Source of the DNA: Desulfotomaculum sp. | Lineage (GTDB): Bacteria > Bacillota > Desulfotomaculia > Desulfotomaculales > Desulfohalotomaculaceae | DNA: 31,082 nucleotides | NCBI GenBank assembly: GCA_021129815.1 | Contig: JAJOKN010000081.1 | Coordinates: 1-31,082, forward strand | Reading direction: 5' to 3' | In this document: positions 1 through 8,287 of the stretch, in pieces | How positions within the stretch are numbered: the stretch's first letter is position 1 | Layout of the letters: each line of letters opens with the position of its first letter | The notes under the pieces: generated by a model | Seen by the model: the letters and a program-made list of their open reading frames with translations, nothing else | Database searches by the model: none | Told to the model about the DNA's origin: nothing | Position numbers and translations under genes: made by a program

Positions 1-225
1 CAAATCAACCAATACAACATCATAACCGAATTTAACAATTTTATCCCATGGTATTACCATTTCTTTACTGGCGCTGAAAATACCCATTTTTTTCTTGGGA
101 GTAACAACTAACGACATTACTTTTCCATCTGTCAAATCAAAATGCAAATCTGTTACTGCCCCTAATTTACTCCCATCAGCTATATTAACAATATCTCTCT
201 TGGATAAATCAGTAACTTTATACAT
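1..225 (-). CDS. YlmC/YmxH family PRC-barrel protein (3' end beyond window)
   Basis: The first 75 residues are visible, from the ATG at 223-225 to the window edge; the C-terminus lies outside. The start is set by an AGGAGG ribosome binding site a few bases upstream. The protein begins MYKVTDLSKRDIVNIADGSK and continues with LGAVTDLHFDLTDGKV and a VIPWDKI motif, the usual layout of the YlmC/YmxH family, small single PRC-barrel proteins of about 80-95 residues common in spore-forming Firmicutes. PRC-barrels usually act as small beta-barrel adaptor or binding modules; the exact role of this family in sporulation is not established. It follows murJ after a 68-bp gap that holds a possible mother-cell sigma promoter. 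Family assignment is confident; function is not. Confidence 0.85.
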   Translation of the reverse strand, partial: MYKVTDLSKRDIVNIADGSKLGAVTDLHFDLTDGKVMSLVVTPKKKMGIFSASKEMVIPWDKIVKFGYDVVLVDL

Positions 226-266
226 AATCTATCCTCCTATCAACTTATGTTTAATATTTTTATTTT

Positions 267-294
267 TAGGATATGTTGAAGAATCATATAAAGT
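267..294 (-). promoter_or_regulatory. candidate sigma-K/sigma-E-like promoter for the ymxH-type gene
   Basis: On the minus strand, CATATCCTA (positions 275-267) fits the mother-cell sporulation -10 pattern CATAnnnTA. An AC dinucleotide (294-293) lies exactly 17 bp upstream, which fits the relaxed sigma-K pattern AC-N17-CATAnnnTA. It lies in the only non-coding gap before a gene of a sporulation-associated family. The pattern has low information content and could occur by chance in AT-rich DNA. Confidence 0.25.
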
Positions 295-1850
295 TACAAA
301 AAATATTTTTTAACATGGTTTTTGGTCAATTCATAAAGCCAAAATATTTCCTGAACCTTTAAAAGAAATCCCATAAAAATGTAAATCAGCGCTCCAACAA
401 AGATACAAAGAGTCGTTTCAACAAGTAATCCCGCATCCCCATAAGCACTTAGATTTATAAAACCATCAACATAAAACACCACAATGCCCATAAGCATCGA
501 AGCTATACCTATTTTAAGACAAAAATACAACACCGATTTATCCCACAATCCTTGCATGCGCTTAGACAAAAACTTTGACAGCATAAGTGTATTTATAATA
601 GCAGCAATAGAGGTAGCAAGTGCAAGTCCACCGTGCTGAAGTGGTCCAATTAAAGACAAGCTTAAAATCAAATTGATAAATACTGCAATAAACGTAAGCT
701 TAACAGGCGTACGTGTATCATGCAATGCATAAAAGCCTCTAGTTAGGATAACATTTACAGATTGAGCAGCAAGCCCTATGCTAAAAAACATAAGTGCTGT
801 AGCTGTCATATCAGTGGCTCTTGCATCAAATGCTCCACGCTCAAACAATAATTGAATTATAGGGTAACTCAACACAAATAAACCTACACTAGCAGGCACA
901 GTAAACAATAATACCATTTTGAAGCTCTTTTGCAATGTATCTTTTGCGCTTTTAAGCGAAGAATTTGCTACTTGGCGGGTTAATGTAGGGTAAAAAGCTG
1001 TACCTATAGCCATAACAAACAATCCTAAAGGAAGCAAAATCAATTTGTTAGCAAAATTAAGCGCTGATATACTGCCTTCAGCTAGCCCAGAAGCTAATAT
1101 TCGATCAATAATTATGTACAGCTGATTAACAGATACGCCGACAACAACTGGAATCATCATTGACATCACTTTTTGAACGCCGCTGTCACGAAAATTTATA
1201 TCAAATTTATACCTAAATCCAACTTTATACAAATAAGGTACCTGCATTATTGCAGCCACAATTAGGCTTAAAAGTGTTCCTATGGCAACACCATAAATTC
1301 CTACTATTTCACCTAATGTGAGTGTTGAAATTATAACAATAGCATTAGCGACAACTACTGTAAGTGCAGGTACAGCAAATATGTTATTTGCATTCAAAAG
1401 CCCATTGAATAAAGTAGAAACTCCCATGAAAACCAATGCCGGCATCATTATAAGCGTAAGCTCTTCTGCTAAAAGCGCTGTTTCACCACTCAAACCCGGA
1501 GCTATAAGCTTTACTAAAACTGATGCAAAAGCCATACCACAAACAGCAAGAACAAAAAATATTATAATAGTAATCGTAGTAATTTTATTGAACAAATTCC
1601 ATGCTTCTTGTCTTCTTCCTTTAGATTGATATTCGCTGAATACTGGCACCACCACTGTGGCAAGCGCTAAAGCCAGTATGTTCATCAGTATATATGGTAT
1701 AGTATATGCTACTAAATACGCATCTGTTTCTCCAGTAGCTCCAAACTGATGTGCAATAACCATGTCTCTAATAAAACCCAATACTTTTGAAAGCAAATTT
1801 ATCAGCGCTATCACAAAAGTAGCTCTAACAATAACTTGACTAAAAGACAC
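294..1850 (-). CDS. murJ: MurJ lipid II flippase (MVF family)
   Basis: This 518-residue polytopic membrane protein has the MurJ/MviN signature at its N-terminus (SKVLGFIRDMVIAHQFG, then ETDAYLVAYTIP). Arg28 and Asp43 match the conserved Arg and Asp of the family's substrate cavity. Length and the run of about 14 hydrophobic segments are normal for the family. MurJ moves lipid II, and possibly related lipid-linked precursors, across the cytoplasmic membrane for wall assembly. The start is a GTG preceded by an AAGGG site six bases upstream. It is the last envelope gene of the leftward cluster, 28 bp after the SLH protease. A role in exporting the cluster's secondary wall polymer precursor, rather than or besides lipid II, is possible but only inferred. 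Confidence 0.92.
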   Translation of the reverse strand: MSFSQVIVRATFVIALINLLSKVLGFIRDMVIAHQFGATGETDAYLVAYTIPYILMNILALALATVVVPVFSEYQSKGRRQEAWNLFNKITTITIIIFFVLAVCGMAFASVLVKLIAPGLSGETALLAEELTLIMMPALVFMGVSTLFNGLLNANNIFAVPALTVVVANAIVIISTLTLGEIVGIYGVAIGTLLSLIVAAIMQVPYLYKVGFRYKFDINFRDSGVQKVMSMMIPVVVGVSVNQLYIIIDRILASGLAEGSISALNFANKLILLPLGLFVMAIGTAFYPTLTRQVANSSLKSAKDTLQKSFKMVLLFTVPASVGLFVLSYPIIQLLFERGAFDARATDMTATALMFFSIGLAAQSVNVILTRGFYALHDTRTPVKLTFIAVFINLILSLSLIGPLQHGGLALATSIAAIINTLMLSKFLSKRMQGLWDKSVLYFCLKIGIASMLMGIVVFYVDGFINLSAYGDAGLLVETTLCIFVGALIYIFMGFLLKVQEIFWLYELTKNHVKKYFL

Positions 1851-1878
1851 TTATAACCCTTCATTTCTGCATTTAAAT

Positions 1879-4200
1879 TTACAAAAAACTCATTAATCTA
1901 TTGAGCATTACTACAGCTTCTGCTCTCGTAACAACGAATTTTGGTTCAATTCTATTTTCATCCCTAGCTCTCAATATTTTTTCTTTTAACATTACAGACA
2001 CTAATGGCTTTGCCCACAAACTTATATCACTGGTATCTATATAGTTATTATTCAAGTATTCATATAAATCTGCCTCGTTATTCTTTAAAAAATAATGTTT
2101 TGACTCATATCCTGCTGCACGTGCCATCATTACTGCCAGCTCTTCTCTCGTAACAAGACCTTTAGGACCAAACAAATATTTAGAATGTCCTGCAACTATT
2201 CCTGCTTTAAACGCTGAATTTATCGGTCGGCTATACCACGCACTTGGGTCAACATCATAAAACAAAATTTCGTCTGCCTCAACCTCTGCTACCTTCAAAA
2301 GCCTAACTAACATCGAGGCAAGCTGCGCTCTGGTCAGCGGTTCATCAGGCCTAAAACTTCCATCTGGATACCCTGCTACTATGCCCAAAGAAGACATTCG
2401 CAATATAATATCCTCCGCCCAATGCCCTTCGATATCATTATAACTATAATTGATTCTTTTAATTTTATCATAAAAGCGGCTCTTCAATGCTGAGTATGCA
2501 GCATCATATATCGCATCCACTTTATCCTCTGCACGCTCATTGCTTTTAGGAAAATAATAGCATTGCGCCCCTACAGGCAAATTACCTGCATCTATATTTC
2601 TTTCAATAATATTATTTATAATTAGGCGCGCAGGTATATCTGCATTTATCTCATAAATATCATTTTTAACTGTTTTAATGCTCACAACATTATTATAAAC
2701 CCCTTGGACTGTTCCGATAATAGGTATATGACCATATATCAAGCTAAACGTTTGTCCTCTTTTTTTGATGTTGCTTCCTATCACTTCTATCTTATATTTG
2801 CCTTCTATTGGATTATTTATAACAATAACTTCTACATTATTTTTTTTGTCCCCTTTTATGATATTGTTTCCCCAAAATACTCGCCCATCAGGAGAAATGA
2901 TTTTTAAATCTATATCATTCACAAGCACAGAGTCAGAGTATGGATCTGCAGGGTAGTCACTCCACACAAGAACTGCTTTTAAAGGCGTTTTTCCATCGCT
3001 GTCTATGCTAAAGCTGTAAACATCTCCACTTTTTATAGGTACATAATCAAAAAAAGTTGTCATCGTATCTTCCAGCGACATAATCGATGCTTGCAAATCA
3101 ATCAAGCCAAATCCCTGCGCTAGCCTGGGTTCATTTGGTAAATCTTTTGCACCATATATCAGCGCAGCCTTAACAAGTGCAGCAGATGGTTCAATTTGCT
3201 TTATATCAACAAAATATTGTCTTAATACTGCAGTTATGCCAGTAGCAAGTGCATTTGCCATGCTGGTACCAGATAAATAAGTATAATTTGTGCTTGAAAA
3301 CCCCTCACCTCCATTTGTTACATCAGCTAACGACAATATCCACGTTCCTGGAGCTACTAAATCAGGTTTAATGCGTCCATCCAGCGTTCCACGCCTGCTG
3401 AATGCAGCCACTTGATACGGATTGTCAGAAAGCTCATCTATTCCCCTTAAATTTTCAGAAGCTCCTATAACAATAGCATTTTTTGACATGCCAGGAGAAG
3501 TCACATAACTCTTAGAATTATTTTTAAAAGGATCAAAATTTCCTGCAGATTTTAATACTAACATGTCAGGATGCTCCCAGACAAACTTATCCAACAAATG
3601 GGCATTATAATCATACACAGCACTGCCGCCCTGAATTCCCCAGCTGTTAGAGTGAATTCGCGCTCCTGCATTATTATACGCATCGGACAACAGCTCATAC
3701 ATGTTCGGAAGTCTCATTGAATTTGAGTTTTCATCATATCCCGCTTGAAAGTACACAACTGCTCCTGGAGCCATGCCTCTTAACCTGTTTTGTGTGCTAA
3801 CTCCCGTTCCAACCATAGAACCAAGTATATGTGTGCCATGACCAGTCGGATCTGACCATCCATCTCCCCAATAATCTTTAACGTCAATTATTTTCCCTTT
3901 TAAATCCGGGTGAATTTTATCCAAATTCCCTGTGCTGATTCCAGTATCTGCAACTCCTATTATTTGACCCTCACCGGTTAATCCCAAAGCATTAGAAGCA
4001 AAGCTATTTAGCCACACAAGTGGCGTTCCCATGATAACAGCTGCAAAGTCGTCTTCAACATCCACTTTAACATCATCATAATCTTTTTCATGCTTTGAAA
4101 AATAAAAAACACCCTCTGCATAGATGGGTTTTATAAATATAAAAAATAAGCCAAACAAAGCTATAGCCTGTAAACATTTTTTAACTAGCAAGTTTTTCAT
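1879..4200 (-). CDS. S8 subtilisin-like serine protease with three C-terminal SLH domains
   Basis: The 773-residue protein has a signal peptide (about residues 1-28, ending IYAEG). Its S8 catalytic domain has the triad Asp85 (GVADTGIS), His121 (GHGTHILG) and Ser313 (GTSMANALA), with oxyanion Asn221 (SAGNFDP). A beta-rich domain follows (about 390-500), of the kind found after the catalytic domain in kumamolisin/proprotein-convertase-like subtilases. Three SLH repeats occupy about 586-640 (HWAEDIILRMSSLGIVAGYPDG), 650-700 and 710-773, each ending in the TRAQ/TREE/TRAE motif. SLH domains bind pyruvylated secondary wall polymer, which ties this protein to csaB in the same cluster. It is probably a cell-surface protease; substrate unknown. 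No classic inhibitor propeptide is evident between the signal and the catalytic core, although residues 29-60 could be a short one. Confidence 0.93.
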   Translation of the reverse strand: MKNLLVKKCLQAIALFGLFFIFIKPIYAEGVFYFSKHEKDYDDVKVDVEDDFAAVIMGTPLVWLNSFASNALGLTGEGQIIGVADTGISTGNLDKIHPDLKGKIIDVKDYWGDGWSDPTGHGTHILGSMVGTGVSTQNRLRGMAPGAVVYFQAGYDENSNSMRLPNMYELLSDAYNNAGARIHSNSWGIQGGSAVYDYNAHLLDKFVWEHPDMLVLKSAGNFDPFKNNSKSYVTSPGMSKNAIVIGASENLRGIDELSDNPYQVAAFSRRGTLDGRIKPDLVAPGTWILSLADVTNGGEGFSSTNYTYLSGTSMANALATGITAVLRQYFVDIKQIEPSAALVKAALIYGAKDLPNEPRLAQGFGLIDLQASIMSLEDTMTTFFDYVPIKSGDVYSFSIDSDGKTPLKAVLVWSDYPADPYSDSVLVNDIDLKIISPDGRVFWGNNIIKGDKKNNVEVIVINNPIEGKYKIEVIGSNIKKRGQTFSLIYGHIPIIGTVQGVYNNVVSIKTVKNDIYEINADIPARLIINNIIERNIDAGNLPVGAQCYYFPKSNERAEDKVDAIYDAAYSALKSRFYDKIKRINYSYNDIEGHWAEDIILRMSSLGIVAGYPDGSFRPDEPLTRAQLASMLVRLLKVAEVEADEILFYDVDPSAWYSRPINSAFKAGIVAGHSKYLFGPKGLVTREELAVMMARAAGYESKHYFLKNNEADLYEYLNNNYIDTSDISLWAKPLVSVMLKEKILRARDENRIEPKFVVTRAEAVVMLNRLMSFL

Positions 4201-4239
4201 AAAGACCTACCTCTATTCATTATAAAGTTGCTACTCAAT

Positions 4240-5700
4240 TCATATCTCTAACCGTTGTCTTAAGCAGTGCTGCAATTCTTTAACCAAGTTAATGTCATGA
4301 GATTCAGCATATATTCTAAGCAAAGGCTCTGTGCCAGATGCTCTTATCAGCACCCACGATCCATCTTTTAACACAAACTTAACTCCATCTATAGTGATTT
4401 TCTGTGTTACATCAATACCTGCTATTTCTTTTAGATCAATGTGGTTTAACATTTCAAGCACTCTTTTCTTATCTTCAGCAGTTGTACGGATGTCTAATCG
4501 ACTGCTGTAAAACTTTCCAAACACTTTTGTGATGTCTTCATATAGCTCTAACAAGCTTTTTTTGTGATATGCCATTATCTCCACAGCTAAAAGCCCTGCT
4601 AAAATGCCATCTTTTTCAGGAATGTGCCCTCTTATGGATAGACCCCCGCTTTCTTCTCCACCTACAAGAGCTCTTTTTTGATACAAACACTGTCCTATGT
4701 ATTTAAATCCAACAGGAGTCTCTTCTACATGCTGATTATATTTTTTTGCAATTTTATCTAACAAATGCGTGGTAGCTACTGTTCTCGCAGCAAAACCTTC
4801 AAGTCGCCGTGCTTCTAATAAATGATAATACAATATAGGCAAAAATTGATTAGGTGTTATATACCGTCCATCTTTGTCTATAATGCCAAATCTATCTGCA
4901 TCTCCATCCAACGCAAGCCCCAAGTCTGCCTCATTTTTCAAAACTTCTTGCTTGAGTTCATCCAACAAATCTCCCTTAGGCTCTGGCATTTTGCCTCCAA
5001 ACAGCGGATCTCTACGATTGTTGATTGTTTTTACCTCTAAACCACACTGCTTTAAAATATAATCCAGATAACCTATCCCTGCTCCATGCATGGGATCCAC
5101 TACAATTTTTAACTGAGAATCTCTTATAGCCTGTGTATCGGCCAATTTCAAAATATGCCCTACATATCTTTTAAACGGATCTATTTTTTTGCACTCGCCT
5201 TTCTTTTCATCATCATGCTGTATGTCCGCAAGCTTTCCATAGCGCCCTTTTGGTTTTTCAATTTCACCCAGCACGCATATCTCTTGTTGTTCTTTGATAT
5301 ATTGTTCTATTTTCTTTGTCACACTTGGAAGAGCTGGTCCTGCATATTCCGGTATAAACTTGAATCCATTATATTCCGGAGGATTATGGCTTGCTGTCAG
5401 CATAATTGCACCTGCAGCATTTTTAATCGTTATTGCATATGCAGTGACCGGAGTAGGAGTTGGGCTTTCGATCAGATAAGCTAAAATACCGCTTTTATTC
5501 AGCTCTTTTGCAACTTCTTCTGCAAAGCGATCAGATAAAAACCTGTTATCATAACCAACAATAACACCTTGATCTGCACAGTTTTTTTCAATTAAATGCT
5601 TTGCTACCGCTCTTGTTACTAAGCGTACGTTGTCAAAAATAAAATCTTCTGCTATTATGCCGCGCCAACCATCCGTCCCAAATGCAATTTTTATACTCAT
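4240..5700 (-). CDS. phosphoglucomutase/phosphomannomutase family protein
   Basis: The 486-residue cytoplasmic alpha-D-phosphohexomutase interconverts hexose 6-phosphates and 1-phosphates through a phosphoserine. The phosphoserine loop TASHNPPEYNG (Ser104), the Mg-binding loop DGDADR (265-270), a sugar-specificity loop GGEESGGLSIRGH (about 353-365) and the C-terminal phosphate-binding RASGTEPLLRIYAE are all present. The N-terminus FGTDGWRGI is typical. The ATG follows an AGGAGG site at ideal spacing. It lies directly downstream of galU, so glucose 1-phosphate for UDP-glucose is a likely product. The GEESGG loop does not by itself separate glucose from mannose specificity, so I leave the symbol empty. 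Confidence 0.9.
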   Translation of the reverse strand: MSIKIAFGTDGWRGIIAEDFIFDNVRLVTRAVAKHLIEKNCADQGVIVGYDNRFLSDRFAEEVAKELNKSGILAYLIESPTPTPVTAYAITIKNAAGAIMLTASHNPPEYNGFKFIPEYAGPALPSVTKKIEQYIKEQQEICVLGEIEKPKGRYGKLADIQHDDEKKGECKKIDPFKRYVGHILKLADTQAIRDSQLKIVVDPMHGAGIGYLDYILKQCGLEVKTINNRRDPLFGGKMPEPKGDLLDELKQEVLKNEADLGLALDGDADRFGIIDKDGRYITPNQFLPILYYHLLEARRLEGFAARTVATTHLLDKIAKKYNQHVEETPVGFKYIGQCLYQKRALVGGEESGGLSIRGHIPEKDGILAGLLAVEIMAYHKKSLLELYEDITKVFGKFYSSRLDIRTTAEDKKRVLEMLNHIDLKEIAGIDVTQKITIDGVKFVLKDGSWVLIRASGTEPLLRIYAESHDINLVKELQHCLRQRLEI

Positions 5701-5745
5701 CGCTTTTCCTCCTTCTTAACTTAAAATACAAAACAACTATTTACA

Positions 5746-6636
5746 TCAGCTTTTCTTAATATTTTCACCAACCAGCCCTTTCAAATAATTAATAAATTCA
5801 TCTGCTAAATCTTTTCGCTTTAATGCAAATTCCACCGTTGCTTTTAAATATCCCATCTTGTCTCCAACATCATACCTTTTACCCTCAAACTCTAAAGCAA
5901 ATATCGCTTCACAGCTGCACAAAGCTTTAAGCGCATCTGTAAGCTGTATCTCGCCGCCTGTTCCAGGCTCTGTCTTTTCCAAAAAATCAAAAATGCGCGG
6001 GCTTATTATATACCTGCCCATAACCGCTAAATTGGATGGCGCATCTTTTACTTCTGGTTTTTCAACTAAATCACTTATTCGATATATATTACCTTTTATC
6101 TTATTAGCTGCAATTATTCCATATTTTTTTACATCTTCTTCTGGTACTTTTTGCACAGCTATAACGCTGTATTGGTATTCGTCATACACATCCATGAGCT
6201 GTTTTAAACAAGGTTCTTTGCTTTCTACAATGTCATCTCCAAGCAGCACTGCAAAAGGTTCATCTCCTATAAACTTTCGCGCGCAGTAAATAGCATGACC
6301 TAATCCTAAAGGTTCCTTTTGTCTCACATAATGTATATCCACCATATTTCCTATGTGCTGTACCATTTTTAAAAGCTCAGCTTTGCCTTTTTCCGCCAAC
6401 TGCGCTTCTAATTCCAACGACTTATCAAAGTGATCCTCTATAGCTCTTTTATTCCGCCCTGTAATTATCAAAATATCCTCAATTCCAGAAGCTACAGCTT
6501 CCTCTACTATGTACTGTATCGTGGGCTTATCTACAATAGGCAGCATTTCCTTAGGCTGTGCTTTTGTGGCTGGCAAAAAGCGCGTACCTAAGCCTGCCGC
6601 TGGAATTATAGCTTTTTTAACATGCTTGTTATTCAT
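5746..6636 (-). CDS. galU: UTP-glucose-1-phosphate uridylyltransferase
   Basis: This 296-residue nucleotidyltransferase has the GalU pyrophosphorylase signature KAIIPAAGLGTRFLPATKAQ, with the nucleotide loop at residues 15-25, and later the GDDIVESKEPCLKQL and EKPEVKDAPSNLAVMGRY segments typical of bacterial GalU. It makes UDP-glucose from UTP and glucose 1-phosphate in the cytoplasm. The ATG follows a GAGGGGA site seven bases upstream. The gene is 12 bp downstream of the TagO/WecA-type transferase and just upstream of the phosphohexomutase, giving a compact sugar-nucleotide supply unit for wall polymer synthesis. RmlA-type thymidylyltransferases are related, but this N-terminus and length fit GalU. 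Confidence 0.93.
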   Translation of the reverse strand: MNNKHVKKAIIPAAGLGTRFLPATKAQPKEMLPIVDKPTIQYIVEEAVASGIEDILIITGRNKRAIEDHFDKSLELEAQLAEKGKAELLKMVQHIGNMVDIHYVRQKEPLGLGHAIYCARKFIGDEPFAVLLGDDIVESKEPCLKQLMDVYDEYQYSVIAVQKVPEEDVKKYGIIAANKIKGNIYRISDLVEKPEVKDAPSNLAVMGRYIISPRIFDFLEKTEPGTGGEIQLTDALKALCSCEAIFALEFEGKRYDVGDKMGYLKATVEFALKRKDLADEFINYLKGLVGENIKKS

Positions 6637-6648
6637 ATTTTTATCCCC

Positions 6649-7722
6649 TCACTTTTTGCCCCTGGTTTTTACATCAACATCAGCTATATTACTTTTTTGG
6701 CCAATAATTCCAATTTTTTCAGCCGCAACTATTATTATCACAGATAAAACTGCTAGTATTAAAATAGCTCTGTCCGTGGTAACTATGTTGAGAACATAAG
6801 CACTTATGCCCATAAACATGCTTATGCCGTATATGACGAGCACAGTTTGTTTATGTGACAACCCCAATTCCATCAAACAGTGATGCACATGCCTTTTATC
6901 CGGCTTAAAAACAGGCCTTCCTTGATAGCACCTTCTCACAATAGCAAAAAAAGTATCCAAAAGAGGTATCCCCAATATAACTATAGGTATAAAAACAGAC
7001 ATGGCTGCAGCGCTTTTTGTTGCACCGATTATAGACAACACCGCAAGGCAGTAGCCCAAAAACATAGATCCTGTATCGCCTAGAAAAATTTTAGCGGGAT
7101 AAAAATTGTACTTCAAAAAACCAAGAGTAGCAAAAGCTAAAATAAGTGCAATAACTGCTACGTTTAATATTTCCGAATTTCCTAAAGCAGAGCCTTCTCT
7201 CAATGCCACAGCAGAAATGGTAATTGCTGCAATGATGCTGATACCGCTCGCCAATCCATCCAATCCATCAATTAAGTTTATAGCGTTGATAACTGCAACT
7301 ATCCAGAATATCGTAAGAGGTATGGACAGTATCCCCAAATATATAATATCATCAGATAACGGATTAGTTATAAAATCTATCTTTATGCCAAAAAACAACA
7401 CCAATGTAGCTACAGCTATCTGTCCTAAAAGCTTCAGCCTTGCTGGCATGCCAAAGATATCATCGAATATACCGAGTAGTACTATAAATAAACCTCCTAA
7501 TAAAAGCCCCATTACTTCTGTATTTGAACCATAAAGAATGCAGACAGGTATAGCAAATGCTAAATATACTGCAACTCCTCCCATGCGAGGCTTTATCTCT
7601 TTATGCACTTTCCGGCTGTCAGGTTTATCCAAAGCTCCCACTTTAAAAGCAAATTTTATAACTGCCGGCGTCATAAAAAAAGATATTGCAAATGCTAAAA
7701 ACACTGCTAAAAATACACACAT
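6649..7722 (-). CDS. WecA/TagO-type undecaprenyl-phosphate sugar-1-phosphate transferase
   Basis: The 357-residue membrane protein belongs to the MraY/WecA superfamily (glycosyltransferase family 4), with about 10-11 hydrophobic segments. Signature loops are DKPDSRKVHKEIKPRMGG near the N-terminus, NAINLIDGLDGLASGIS, KIFLGDTGSMFLG, and the DKRHVHHCLMELG loop, whose HxHH motif marks the WecA/TagO branch rather than MraY. Such enzymes transfer a sugar 1-phosphate, usually GlcNAc-1-P, to undecaprenyl phosphate and so start teichoic acid, O-antigen-like or secondary wall polymer synthesis. The ATG has a GGGAGAG site about 12 bases upstream. The neighbours galU, csaB, capD and LCP genes support a role in priming a wall polymer. 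The sugar donor cannot be read from sequence. Confidence 0.9.
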   Translation of the reverse strand: MCVFLAVFLAFAISFFMTPAVIKFAFKVGALDKPDSRKVHKEIKPRMGGVAVYLAFAIPVCILYGSNTEVMGLLLGGLFIVLLGIFDDIFGMPARLKLLGQIAVATLVLFFGIKIDFITNPLSDDIIYLGILSIPLTIFWIVAVINAINLIDGLDGLASGISIIAAITISAVALREGSALGNSEILNVAVIALILAFATLGFLKYNFYPAKIFLGDTGSMFLGYCLAVLSIIGATKSAAAMSVFIPIVILGIPLLDTFFAIVRRCYQGRPVFKPDKRHVHHCLMELGLSHKQTVLVIYGISMFMGISAYVLNIVTTDRAILILAVLSVIIIVAAEKIGIIGQKSNIADVDVKTRGKK

Positions 7723-7747
7723 TTATATAAATCTCTCCCAATGAGTG

Positions 7748-8176
7748 CTAACTGATCGCAAACATTATCTCACATTCAGCAGCTAACTCATCATCTACTT
7801 TTGCCGTTGCAAAACCTTTACCTATTTTGCTTCTAATCTTGGTGAGTTCAACTTCCAATATCAGTTGGTCTCCAGGTATTACCTGCTTTCTAAATCGCGC
7901 TTTGTCGATACCAGCAAAAAATACCATTTTTCCTTTGTATTCGGGCATAGCAAGCAGCGCAACTGCTCCTACCTGTGCCATAGCCTCTATGATGAGCACA
8001 CCTGGCATAACAGGATAATTCGGAAAATGCCCTTGAAAAAACTCTTCATTTGCAGTTACATTTTTTATGCCTACAGCTCTTTTTCCATTTTCAATTTCTA
8101 TGATTTTATCGACCAGCAAAAAAGGATACCTGTGTGGCAATATCTTTTTTATTTCATTGACGTCCATAGAATTCAT
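7748..8176 (-). CDS. fabZ: 3-hydroxyacyl-ACP dehydratase FabZ
   Basis: This is a hot-dog fold dehydratase of fatty acid elongation, converting 3-hydroxyacyl-ACP to trans-2-enoyl-ACP. The ILPHRYPFLLVD N-terminus and the catalytic pair His50 (FFQGHFPNYPVMPG) and Glu64 (IIEAMAQ) are present. I start at the ATG at 8176, giving 142 residues: a GGGAGG site lies 13 bases upstream, and the N-terminus then fits the family. The ATG at 8167 aligns best with B. subtilis FabZ, and an upstream in-frame GTG at 8218 has its own possible GAGG site, so the start is uncertain. No other fab genes are nearby; it sits alone among wall-polymer genes, between csaB and the lipid-carrier transferase. Confidence 0.93.
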   Translation of the reverse strand: MNSMDVNEIKKILPHRYPFLLVDKIIEIENGKRAVGIKNVTANEEFFQGHFPNYPVMPGVLIIEAMAQVGAVALLAMPEYKGKMVFFAGIDKARFRKQVIPGDQLILEVELTKIRSKIGKGFATAKVDDELAAECEIMFAIS

Positions 8177-8287
8177 AACTAAAAATAAACCTCCCTCATG
8201 CTCACTTAAATTATTCACCTTTTAGGCCTCTAAAACCTGCTTTTTGTGATAAGTTTTACAAATTTTTGTTTGTTTTTTTAGCATTTT

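Noticed and set aside
95..313. Plus-strand open frames throughout the window, such as 95-313, 5155-5484, 5858-6289, 7106-7534 and 25587-26060.
   Set aside because: All lie opposite well-identified genes, lack family-like motifs and consistent ribosome binding sites, and read as reverse-frame shadows.
4200..4239. TATAAT-like sequence in the gap before the SLH protease gene, considered as a promoter.
   Set aside because: No acceptable -35 lies at 16-18 bp and there is no TGn extension, so it is indistinguishable from AT-rich background.
8220..8235. Hairpin TTTTAG-AGGC-CTAAAA between csaB and fabZ, considered as a terminator.
   Set aside because: The stem is only six mostly A/T pairs, and no T-run follows it on the minus strand; it is also very close to a possible fabZ start.
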